This document shows positions 56,933-63,984 of a DNA stretch of 64,000 nucleotides, piece after piece. The notes below the pieces were generated by a model. The model was not told the DNA's origin. It did not search any database and saw only the letters and a program-made list of their open reading frames with translations. Made by a program: the position numbers and the translations under genes. This DNA comes from SB11 sp943370295 (GTDB lineage Bacteria > Bacteroidota > Bacteroidia > UBA8524): the NCBI GenBank assembly GCA_943370295.1, contig CALRQL020000019.1:1-64000 (forward strand), read 5' to 3'. The number at the start of each line of letters is the position of its first letter. Position 1 is the stretch's first letter.

Positions 56933-57075
56933 AAAAACAACGTGTTGTTGGGGTGTTGTTGGCTTTAAATTTTATATTTGGAAGTAATTTACCTAACTAT
57001 GAACACCAAGCGGCAAAGGGGGCTATTCAGCCCCCTGCGCTTGCTTATAGTTCACTTGCTTGTGAGGGGGCATTG

Positions 57076-57381
57076 TTAATGAAGGGACGTATATTCGCTA
57101 ATGTGTGGCGGCTTGCGTAACCGCTGTTTAATTATTCCCTCCTGTACCAGTTCGGTAACGGCTTTTACTACCGCCACTTTGGTAATCCCTGCTTCGGGGG
57201 CTTTAATTTTCAATACGTCGGTAATTTCATCAACGGTCAGCCATGTACGCTGGCTGTCGGTCAGGTTTCTGTCGGGGGCAGGGTTGCCCTGTGCATCCTT
57301 TGGGGTGAGGGTTGCTTTTACCTGCTCCTTTACCGCATCCATTGAAATAGCGGGGGCAGGCGTTGTGGTTTTCTTTGCCAT
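57076..57381 (-). CDS. Small HTH-like island protein
   Basis: The 101-residue product has a Pro/Ala-rich start and a region resembling a winged helix (TWLTVDEITDVLKIKAPEAG, then ITKVAVVKAVTELVQEGIIK). It may be a DNA-binding accessory or regulator. It lies 2 bp after the zinc-ribbon gene at 57384, so both are translated from one message. Confidence 0.6.
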   Translation of the reverse strand: MAKKTTTPAPAISMDAVKEQVKATLTPKDAQGNPAPDRNLTDSQRTWLTVDEITDVLKIKAPEAGITKVAVVKAVTELVQEGIIKQRLRKPPHISEYTSLH

Positions 57382-57383
57382 TG

Positions 57384-57563
57384 TTATACGGTTTGTTTAG
57401 GTTTTTGGGGTTGGGTAAGGGAGATTGTAAAAACACCGTAGCAATGGGTACAAAGGCAAATGCCCGACTTTACTGAATAAGCACCCATTATTACATTGGG
57501 TTCGGCTTGCAAAGGCGTATTGCATTCCTTGCAGGTGTGGGTTTTGGGCTTGTAAAAGTCCAT
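57384..57563 (-). CDS. Small zinc-ribbon protein
   Basis: Reading the minus strand from the ATG at 57563 gives a 59-residue protein starting MDFYKPKTHTCKECNTPLQ. It carries CxxC at 11-14 and CLCTHC at 36-41, the two halves of a zinc ribbon. It ends 2 bp before the next gene, and both read the same way. Such small ribbons bind DNA or RNA or act as adaptors; the role here is unknown. Confidence 0.65.
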   Translation of the reverse strand: MDFYKPKTHTCKECNTPLQAEPNVIMGAYSVKSGICLCTHCYGVFTISLTQPQKPKQTV

Positions 57564-57583
57564 GCTAACGGATGATTAAAAGA

Positions 57584-57895
57584 TTAGCCCTTGTAACTTT
57601 TAGCGTCCTGCCTGATTTCGTCGGCTGATTTTTGACGGTTGGATTGCAGCCATTTGTCCAATTCTTCTTTGCGGAATAGGGTAGCTTGCCCGCGCTTGAA
57701 AAACGGAAGTGCCCGTTGGGAGGTTAAATGGTACAACCTGCTTTTTGAAAGGCATAAATAGGTGGCTGCCTCTTGAACTGTAAAAGGCTTGTCAATTTGA
57801 AAAGATTGCCCCTGCATCTTGCGATTCATTTCTGCTACCAGTTGGGTAAGGGCATCTAATTTTTCTGAAAGTTCGTTGAATGGGTTTGCTGCCAT
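57584..57895 (-). CDS. Excisionase-like helix-turn-helix protein
   Basis: From the ATG at 57895 (MAANPFNELSEKLDALTQL) the product has 103 residues. It starts with a coiled coil, then a MerR/excisionase-type helix-turn-helix (FTVQEAATYLCLSKSRLYHL, with TLFRKEELDKWLQ as the wing). Such proteins guide excision (Xis) or regulate island genes. The longer open frame up to 57979 runs through C-rich repeats and is not needed. Six copies of a 12-bp repeat lie directly upstream. Confidence 0.8.
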   Translation of the reverse strand: MAANPFNELSEKLDALTQLVAEMNRKMQGQSFQIDKPFTVQEAATYLCLSKSRLYHLTSQRALPFFKRGQATLFRKEELDKWLQSNRQKSADEIRQDAKSYKG

Positions 57896-57939
57896 TTTGT
57901 GTTTCGAGTAAGTGCAGCAAATCTGAGAAGAAAAAGTGC

Positions 57940-58067
57940 ATGGGGTGGGCATCCAACCCACCCCATATTTTGCACCCAATTTTTGGTCTTTTTCTTGGGG
58001 TGGGTACCTGGGGTAGGTAAGCCCTTACCCACCCCATCCCGACGGACTACCCCGTTACCCACCCCAT
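57940..58067. repeat. Six copies of TACCCACCCCAT upstream of the excisionase-like gene
   Basis: Copies in plus orientation: 57955-57966, 58026-58037, 58056-58067. Inverted copies (ATGGGGTGGG type): 57940-57949, 57995-58006, 58009-58019 (one mismatch). They fill 128 bp between the gene at 58071 and the excisionase-like gene at 57895. The arrangement suits an operator or iteron-like binding region. Confidence 0.7.
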
Positions 58068-58070
58068 AGG

Positions 58071-58982
58071 TTATTTAGGGCTTTCTTTAGCTTTGATTTC
58101 CAGTTGTTTAATTAATTCCTGCATTGGTGTTTTTTCGTGCGATGTAGGGAACTGTTGGAACAGATTTTTCACCGAAAGTAGGTCAGTTTTTAGTCTAAAC
58201 ATGGACACCCTGTGCAAAGTTTTGGCCATCTTGTAAATCGGTGAGTTACTCATTTTAAGATTTCCTGCCTCATCGAACGGCAATTCTTTGTCAAGTATCA
58301 CATGAATGAACTTTGCTGTTTGGGTTAAGTCAGTTCGCGAAAAATCTACCCCTAACGCCCCTAACATATTTATCAAAGCAATTACCCGACGACGTAAAGT
58401 AAACTCAGACGGTTTTGCATCATTCAATGGCACTACCAAATCAAGTTTATCAACTATTTGTTTGTTAGCCTCGGCCTTGCTTTGTTTTTGGGGCAGGATG
58501 TCAGGATAGATGTCCCGCTGCGCTACTCTTAAATGGTTGTTGTAAATGTGCGTCCTTTTCATCTTATCCCGGCTTAATAGAAACATCACCACATAATGCA
58601 GTTTATAAAACTGATACCGATAGGTTACAATAGTTACCCGATTATCGGGGTGACCGACTTTAATTTGTTTAAGGTTCATCCGTACACCTAATATCGAATT
58701 GTATTTCACCTGCGGCTTGGCCACATTATCGAGTTGGGGCAATTGGTCGGCATTGTTCTCCAGCAACTTTTCCAATCTTTCATTAACGGCTTTGCGCTTT
58801 TCGTCAGTAGGGTCGGTAATCATTTCAAAGATGCTGAAGAAGTCATCGGGGTAACCGTGTGTCGGGGGAGGTTGCGAAGGATTGTTCTTTCCTCTGTTGA
58901 GTGGTTCGTTCCTGTAATACTGTAAATAATGGTTGAAATGGGCGTGCATCACCTCCACAAAGATGTTGTTGCGTAAATTCAT
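58071..58982 (-). CDS. Island protein of unknown function
   Basis: The 303-residue product is largely helical and basic (MNLRNNIFVEVMHAHFNHYL, ERLEKLLENNADQLPQLDN, YQFYKLHYVVMFLLSRDKMKR, LRRRVIALINMLGALGVDF). No enzyme motif is visible. It is the first gene of the leftward maintenance block. Its downstream neighbour across the C-rich repeats is the excisionase-like gene. I do not recognise the family. Confidence 0.6.
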   Translation of the reverse strand: MNLRNNIFVEVMHAHFNHYLQYYRNEPLNRGKNNPSQPPPTHGYPDDFFSIFEMITDPTDEKRKAVNERLEKLLENNADQLPQLDNVAKPQVKYNSILGVRMNLKQIKVGHPDNRVTIVTYRYQFYKLHYVVMFLLSRDKMKRTHIYNNHLRVAQRDIYPDILPQKQSKAEANKQIVDKLDLVVPLNDAKPSEFTLRRRVIALINMLGALGVDFSRTDLTQTAKFIHVILDKELPFDEAGNLKMSNSPIYKMAKTLHRVSMFRLKTDLLSVKNLFQQFPTSHEKTPMQELIKQLEIKAKESPK

Positions 58983-59377
58983 AGTTCTATTCCTCTCCTA
59001 AAAATGTGTGTGAAATGTGAAACAACAAACGGTGTTTAATCCATGATTATTTCACATTTAAATGAAAGAAGATGTAAAAAGTGCAAACTAACTACATCTT
59101 TGCGATAAAGCCAATGATTTAGGATAGTATGGGGTGTTTAGTGTCAACCTTTCTAAAAAAACAACCCGTTGTTGGAGGTGAATTTTTGGATTATATCTCT
59201 AACTAAATTAGTTTATATAGGAGTTTAGATTTTGACAAGGGTATTACGATGTAAAACATTGCATTACCACAAATTAAAAATATGTTATTCTTTAAAAACA
59301 GAATCTGGTAGGATTTATAAAATAATTCGGATAAAACAAACTTTGGTGATGTTTGTTTACTTCGGAAACAATTATCA
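58983..59377. other. Gap before the serine hydrolase gene
   Basis: About 395 bp without a gene. I see only a short GATGTA/TACATC inverted pair near 59068-59094 and a 14-of-16 match to the 16-bp inverted repeat of the element at 59159-59174 (AACAACCCGTTGTTG). The sequence is AT-rich and should hold the promoters of both flanking genes, but no convincing box pair was found. Confidence 0.4.
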
Positions 59378-60772
59378 ATGAAGAAAATCTCATATTTGGT
59401 TGTGTTCCTTTTTTATTTCGCAAACATCTTTGCACAACAACCGCCAGCTGCAATAGAAAATGGTTTAAACGCAATTTTTCAGGCTGATGCATTGCAAAAC
59501 AAAGGCCTTGTTCCCGGACAAGTAATTAGGATAGAAAAAAGAGGTGAGTGGGTATATGAAAGTGCAGCAGGATTGGCCAGAGTGAATTCAGAGGATAGTG
59601 CGCTCCCTCAGATGAAATTTAAAATTGCAAGCATTACAAAGGTATTTACATCGGTAGCCATTTTTAAATTAATTCAAAGCGGGCTTGTAGATTTTAATTC
59701 TCCTATTGGTAATTATTTGCCAAACTCAGTAGTTCAAAATTTTGATGACTATCAAAATATTAGGATAAAGAACTTACTAAGCCACACTTCAGGCATCAGA
59801 GAACCCCAAGCTGATTTTCAGGGTAGGTTGAATTACTGGATTTTCAAGAAGCCTTTTGAGGATATACCGATTGACTCTCTCTTATTTTGGAGTTACGGTA
59901 ACCCAGTTGGTGTAGGAAACTATCAATACAGTAATGCAAACTTTTATGTATTGGCAGAAATCATAAGGTCAGTTAGTGGTAAAACTTACGAACAGTTTAT
60001 CACAGATAGTATCATCATCCCCTTGGGACTAACAAATACTGAGTTTACCAAGAACCCCTCAGGCAGCTTTATGAATGGTTATCTTAAAGGCACTTTTTAT
60101 GCAACAGGGAATGTACCGGATGGATTGAACCCAGACTCTTTGTATGATTTTACCCAAGCAAGTAATTCATGGGGTTATGGGGCTGCTGATTTGTGGTCAA
60201 ACACGGTGGATTTAATAACATTCAATAAAGCACTTTTTAGCGGTCAGTTAATCCAACAAAAATGGGTAGATACCATGAAGAAAGTTGTTACTATAAGCGG
60301 CGATATGGGTTCATACGGGTATGGTATGATACAATTTAACAGCTTTAACAATGGCCCTGTATATGGATATGGACACACAGGTTCGGCTTTTGGATATGGG
60401 TCTATGAATTGTTTTATACCCAGCCTGAACATTTATATGGCTTCTGCGGGAAACTATATGAAGGTTGGCCAAGAGTTTTTACAGCGAGACATCTACAATT
60501 TCTTAAACAACAATGTCATAAAAAGTATCAATGAACCGTTGGACGAAAGTTATTTTTCTGTCTATCCTAATCCAACCACCAATAACCTTTATATACAAAC
60601 AACAGCACAAGAATACACTATTTCCATAGTTGGTATGTTAGGTAATCAAATCTATATCGGCAAAAATGAGACTCGGGTGGATTTGATGAATATACCTAAG
60701 GGCATTTATATCGTTAAGTTGCAAAACCTAAACACAAACATCGTAAGCACTAAGAAAGTTGTGGTAAAATAG
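59378..60772 (+). CDS. T9SS-sorted serine hydrolase (class C beta-lactamase fold)
   Basis: The 464-residue product has a signal peptide (MKKISYLVVFLFYFANIFAQ) and a serine beta-lactamase/DD-peptidase domain at about 25-375: SITK (Ser85, Lys88), YSNAN at about 185 as the Tyr-x-Asn motif, and GHTGSAFGYG as the KTG-like box. LLSHTSGI is also typical. A T9SS type A domain ends it (YFSVYPNPTTNNLYIQT, IPKGIYIVKLQN). It is thus exported across the outer membrane. The substrate may be a D-amino-acid peptide, an ester or a beta-lactam; sequence alone does not say. It is cargo near the integrase end of the element. Confidence 0.88.
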   Translation: MKKISYLVVFLFYFANIFAQQPPAAIENGLNAIFQADALQNKGLVPGQVIRIEKRGEWVYESAAGLARVNSEDSALPQMKFKIASITKVFTSVAIFKLIQSGLVDFNSPIGNYLPNSVVQNFDDYQNIRIKNLLSHTSGIREPQADFQGRLNYWIFKKPFEDIPIDSLLFWSYGNPVGVGNYQYSNANFYVLAEIIRSVSGKTYEQFITDSIIIPLGLTNTEFTKNPSGSFMNGYLKGTFYATGNVPDGLNPDSLYDFTQASNSWGYGAADLWSNTVDLITFNKALFSGQLIQQKWVDTMKKVVTISGDMGSYGYGMIQFNSFNNGPVYGYGHTGSAFGYGSMNCFIPSLNIYMASAGNYMKVGQEFLQRDIYNFLNNNVIKSINEPLDESYFSVYPNPTTNNLYIQTTAQEYTISIVGMLGNQIYIGKNETRVDLMNIPKGIYIVKLQNLNTNIVSTKKVVVK

Positions 60773-61077
60773 CACATCATATTTGCCTTATAGTCATTTT
60801 ATGAAGCACTAAGGGTTTACGGAGCAAAAGAAGGATACTGAAAAACAACACGTTGTTGCAAATATGTTTTTATAATTTAATGTTAATCAATTAGTTATGC
60901 CAATCCCAAAAAACACGGCGTTGAAAAATCTTCAACACCCTGTTTTTACAAGTATTTCATTAGTAGTTAGTTAATTTTTATGAAAAACACCGTGTTTTTT
61001 TATTTATTAAGTAATTACTTCATTGTTAGTTGTTTACGTGTTTTTTGATTGCAACAACACGTTGTTGCAACATTAGG
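60773..61077. other. Gap with hairpins between the serine hydrolase and the integrase gene
   Basis: No gene is seen. The gap holds two copies of the 16-bp inverted repeat of the element: 60843-60858 and 61052-61067; the latter extends to TGCAACAAC/GTTGTTGCA. It also has an imperfect hairpin at 60908-60946 (GTTGAA/TTCAAC within AAAACAC/CTGTTTT) and AAAAACACCGTGTTTTT at about 60981-60997. The hairpins can end both converging transcripts. Confidence 0.55.
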
Positions 61078-62313
61078 TTAGCCTACTAATAGCTTAGACA
61101 CTTCGTCCAATTCATCGTTTTTGAAACTATCCAAATACACTTGGGTCATCCGTTCAGTAGAGTGCCCTAACATATTTTGGATTTTGGCAGTGGCTACATC
61201 TTTCCGTAACAGTTGTGTAGCAAACGTATGCCTTGCCATATAAAAGGTTACTTTCTCCCCAAGCGCCAGTTCGTCAGCAATGATTTTGAGGTATTTATTG
61301 GTGAGCGATAGTTTTCGTTCGATGCGGTGGGTAGCCTTTGAAGGGGTATTATACTTCACAGGGTCGAGGATGGGAAAAATATAATCCTCGGCAGGAGGGA
61401 TAACATTCTCTCCGTATTTAAGTTGTTTATAATACTCCACTACCTTTAAGGCAGGTTCTAACAGCAATATGTTGTATAGCTTTCCTGTTTTTGCTCGGCT
61501 ATAAACCAACCTACCGTTATAGATGTCTTTCCATTGTAGTTTGGCCATATCGGTAAAATTGATGCCCCAACAATAGTAAGAAAAGGTAAAGTAGTTAATG
61601 GTGTGGTGTTTTATCGAACCTGTTTCCGCTTGATAGTTTAGTAAAGTCTCTAATTTGGTTTTATCAAGGGAGCGGTGTTGGTACTCAGGGCGTATATGAC
61701 TCAGGCTGTATTCTAAAAACGGGTTGTTATTCTTTTTAACTACTCTCTCAAGGATAGCTTTACCAAAAAGAGCCTGTAGTTTATTCAGCATCACTTTGAT
61801 GTATGAATTTTTAAACCCGTTGGCTTTTAAATACTGTTCGTATTTCACTAAAAAGGCAAGGTCAATATCTGAAAAGGTTAACAGTTGGTTGTTGTTGGTA
61901 AAGCGTAGTATTGAGTTCTTAATACTGCGGTAAGTACCTCTTGTGCCGATGCGCCCCTGTTCTTTTAGTTCTGCAAGCAGTTTATCGCAAAACTGAACAA
62001 AGGTCATTGAGGGCTTATTATCCTTTATTATCTCTCGAACGGTTCCGGCAGAAAACCCTTTCTTTTGGCGTTGGAGTTCGAGTAGTTCTGTTTGGGCATC
62101 CAACAAGCGTTGGCTTAAATAAATGTTTAGTTCAGAATGTAAGGGGTGTTTCTTATTGGTAAGCCCCAAAGCTGCGTCCCATTGGGATACTTTTGCTGTC
62201 TTTCCTGTGAAGATAAACTTAGACTTGCGGTTGACTGTTACCCTGATTACAATCGGATGGGTACCGTCGGCTAATGTTTTTGACGTTCTGAGTAGTAATT
62301 TTATAGTCGCCAT
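61078..62313 (-). CDS. Tyrosine-type site-specific recombinase (integrase)
   Basis: The 411-residue protein has an arm-binding N-terminus (TIKLLLRTSKTLADGTHPI, RVTVNRKSKFIFTGK), a SAM-like core-binding domain (MTFVQFCDKLLAELKEQ) and a catalytic domain. Arg361-His362 (YMARHTFAT), His in LGHSTERM and the nucleophile Tyr393 (VYLDSF) are in place, plus a Lys in SRAKTGK. At the first catalytic Arg, Bacteroidota relatives usually have C/TRGxxFxDMA; here the sequence is YCWGINFTDMAKL with Trp249 (TGG, one C-to-T step from CGG). It may therefore be inactive. It reads inward from the right end of the element, next to its att and arm-like sites. Confidence 0.92.
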   Translation of the reverse strand: MATIKLLLRTSKTLADGTHPIVIRVTVNRKSKFIFTGKTAKVSQWDAALGLTNKKHPLHSELNIYLSQRLLDAQTELLELQRQKKGFSAGTVREIIKDNKPSMTFVQFCDKLLAELKEQGRIGTRGTYRSIKNSILRFTNNNQLLTFSDIDLAFLVKYEQYLKANGFKNSYIKVMLNKLQALFGKAILERVVKKNNNPFLEYSLSHIRPEYQHRSLDKTKLETLLNYQAETGSIKHHTINYFTFSYYCWGINFTDMAKLQWKDIYNGRLVYSRAKTGKLYNILLLEPALKVVEYYKQLKYGENVIPPAEDYIFPILDPVKYNTPSKATHRIERKLSLTNKYLKIIADELALGEKVTFYMARHTFATQLLRKDVATAKIQNMLGHSTERMTQVYLDSFKNDELDEVSKLLVG

Positions 62314-62332
62314 AGTTTGTTATCAACCCCAT

Positions 62333-62369
62333 GTTGTACCCCTAATCGGTACAACATAGGTACAACAAA
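62333..62369 (+). repeat. GTACAAC sites inside the right end
   Basis: GTTGTAC at 62333-62339 (inverted), GTACAAC at 62349-62355 and again at 62360-62366 followed by AAA. The last two have the same 11-bp phase as the pair inside the left end. The group lies 20 bp before the integrase start codon, so integrase binding could also control its own gene. Confidence 0.55.
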
Positions 62370-62473
62370 CATAACAAAATATGGCAAAAAGTAACAAATA
62401 GAAAAGACAAGTAATCGACGAAACGTCAGTAATAACAGGTTATAACAAAAGTTAACAAATAAATACTAAGCTT

Positions 62474-62486
62474 CTGAAACAAGTTC
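62474..62486 (+). other. Right attachment site (attR)
   Basis: CTGAAACAAGTTC, followed by chromosomal AGCAGGACGG. Together with the left flank (GATG) it completes the palindrome TGCTGAAACAAGTTCAGCA. The site lies 11 bp after the stop codon of the GNAT gene. Confidence 0.65.
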
Positions 62487-62497
62487 AGCAGGACGGA

Positions 62498-62950
62498 TTA
62501 GTGCCCTATTACAGTACACCAATCCTTTACCATTTTGAAATGGGGAATGGTTACTTCAATAAAGGGGTGTCCGATGATTTCGTAGCCCAAATCAAGGTAA
62601 AACTGAGCGGCAGTATCACGGGCGTGCAACTCAATGCGGCAATACCCGTTATCAACGGCGTAAATCTCAGCGTTCGAAACCAGCTGCTGCCCTATACCTT
62701 GGCGCTGCATTTCAGGCTCAACAGCCACTTGACGCATCTTTAGGGTATTATCATCAATTACTACGTATGAAAGACAAGCCACAAGTTGTCCCTCGCTGTA
62801 TGCAGCCATGTGTATCTGATTGGCCTCAGCAGCAAGTTCGGCTTCAGTAAAAGCCAAGCCCAACGGCTGGCGCAACACACGGTCGCGCAAATCCACAAGT
62901 TCCCTGTACTCAGGTGTGTTGTGTTCTATTGTTTTAAAAGTAAGTTTCAA
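62498..62950 (-). CDS. GNAT family N-acetyltransferase
   Basis: The 150-residue product starts at a TTG (62950, reading KLTFKTIEHNTPEYRELVDLR) 5 bp after the preceding gene. It shows the GNAT motifs: strand LVACLSYVVIDDNTLKMRQVAV, motif A EMQRQGIGQQLVSNAE and motif B AAQFYLDLGYEIIG. The layout is that of ElaA-like enzymes. The substrate is unknown. It is core chromosome, and its stop lies 11 bp from the right end of the inserted element, which has therefore spared the gene. Confidence 0.85.
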   Translation of the reverse strand: MKLTFKTIEHNTPEYRELVDLRDRVLRQPLGLAFTEAELAAEANQIHMAAYSEGQLVACLSYVVIDDNTLKMRQVAVEPEMQRQGIGQQLVSNAEIYAVDNGYCRIELHARDTAAQFYLDLGYEIIGHPFIEVTIPHFKMVKDWCTVIGH

Positions 62951-62955
62951 AAAAG

Positions 62956-63984
62956 TTACTCGTTTGTAATCGCCTTCTTTTTCAAAGCAAGTATTGAAAA
63001 ATCAGAATCCTCTTTGCGGATGGTATTGCTAAGATGTCCTAAGCCTGTTATTTCCATCTCCACCACATCATTGGCTTGCAACCATTGCGGTTTAAAATTC
63101 TGAGGGTCTAAACGCATTCCTGTTCCGTTTAGCTCTAAGAAACAACCCGTTCCTACAGTACCTGAACCAATCACATCACCGGGCCATATATCAACGCCAT
63201 AGGCGCAACGTTCAATAATCTCAGCAAACGTCCAATCCATGCTGCCTACACTGCCTTCAGAAACCAGCTCACCGTTTACCCAGCACTTCATGTTCAGGTC
63301 GTAATTATTACCCACATGGCCTGCTTTGGCAGGTATTTTATACGGCTCCAATTCATCAGGAGTAACCAACCAAGGGCCTATTACGGTGCTGAAATCTTTA
63401 CCCTTTGCAGGGCCAAGGTTTAGCAACATTTCCTCCATTTGCAGGGTACGGGCACTCATATCGTTCATAATCATGTAACCCGCGATGTATTGGTCGGCCT
63501 CTTCGGCTTTCACATTACGTCCGCGCTTACCAATTACGATCGCCGCTTCCAATTCAAAATCCAGCTTCTGAAAATGATCGGGCATACACCAAATATCACC
63601 AGGGCCTTGTATGGCGTTGTGATTAGTGAAATACATGATGGGGTACTCGTCAAACTCTTTAATCATCTCCACTCCCCTGTTTCGGCGTGCGGCCTCCACG
63701 TGCTGACGGAAGGCATAACCATCGCGGCAACTGGTGGGATTGGGAACGGGGGCCAGCAACGTGGCTTTATCAGCTTTTATAGCAAACTCACTGTATTTGC
63801 CTTCGTTTACTATCAAACTGTTAATCTCTTTGGCACGCTCCATAGCACCGTCGCCTTTGCGCAGAAACTCAAGCATGGCATCGGGCATCGTATGGTCGAT
63901 ACGTTGCAAAGGATATATATTTCCGTCGTGGAAGATGCCCAAATGGGCAGCATCGTTTTGTTGCTGGTAGGTAACTAATTTCAT
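62956..63984 (-). CDS. Fumarylacetoacetate hydrolase family protein
   Basis: The 342-residue product has the FAH fold: KLDFELEAAIVIGKRGRNV with the metal-binding Glu pair, GYMIMNDMSARTLQ, GPWLVTPDEL, and a GDVIGSGTVGTGCF segment near the end. Family members cleave C-C bonds in fumarylacetoacetate or related acylpyruvates with Mg2+ or Ca2+. The exact substrate cannot be told; in Bacteroidota this version is often part of tyrosine breakdown. It is probably co-transcribed with the GNAT gene 5 bp downstream. Confidence 0.88.
   Translation of the reverse strand: MKLVTYQQQNDAAHLGIFHDGNIYPLQRIDHTMPDAMLEFLRKGDGAMERAKEINSLIVNEGKYSEFAIKADKATLLAPVPNPTSCRDGYAFRQHVEAARRNRGVEMIKEFDEYPIMYFTNHNAIQGPGDIWCMPDHFQKLDFELEAAIVIGKRGRNVKAEEADQYIAGYMIMNDMSARTLQMEEMLLNLGPAKGKDFSTVIGPWLVTPDELEPYKIPAKAGHVGNNYDLNMKCWVNGELVSEGSVGSMDWTFAEIIERCAYGVDIWPGDVIGSGTVGTGCFLELNGTGMRLDPQNFKPQWLQANDVVEMEITGLGHLSNTIRKEDSDFSILALKKKAITNE

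Larger units (their letters stand above)
30249..61067. repeat. Dispersed 16-bp inverted repeat CAACAAC(AC/GT)GTTGTTG
   Basis: Exact copies: 30249-30264, 36013-36028, 54996-55011, 55298-55313, 56495-56510, 61052-61067. One mismatch: 35630-35645, 55648-55663, 56935-56950, 60843-60858. Two mismatches: 46682-46697 (in cas4), 59159-59174. Arms CAACAAC and GTTGTTG flank AC or GT. Some copies are in coding sequence and some just before promoters or start codons. I saw none with fewer than two mismatches outside the element. Probably sites for a DNA-binding protein of the element. Confidence 0.75.
29409..62486. mobile_element. 33-kb integrated element carrying a type I-B CRISPR-Cas system
   Basis: The limits rest on a 13-bp direct repeat, CTGAAACAAGTTC, at 29409-29421 and 62474-62486. 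The left outer flank joined to the right outer flank reads GATGCTGAAACAAGTTCAGCAGGACGG, an intact copy of the palindrome also found (inverted) at 23781 and 24005. Thus an empty site can be rebuilt exactly. A tyrosine recombinase gene lies 160 bp inside the right end, and GTACAAC pairs lie inside both ends. The 16-bp inverted repeat of the element occurs only between these limits. Contents: exported-protein operon, CRISPR-Cas, RadC-like protein, maintenance genes, T9SS serine hydrolase, integrase. No conjugation genes are visible, so it would be a genomic island or mobilisable element rather than a full ICE. Confidence 0.75.

Noticed and set aside
57896..58062. Minus-strand open frames reading MGNGVVRRDG or MGWVRAYLP
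   Set aside because: They lie within the C-rich 12-bp repeats and overlap the better start of the excisionase-like gene.
62348..62369. GGTACAAC...GTACAACAAA repeats as the true att sites
   Set aside because: They are imperfect (20 of 22), while CTGAAACAAGTTC is exact and rebuilds an intact chromosomal palindrome. Kept as probable arm sites.
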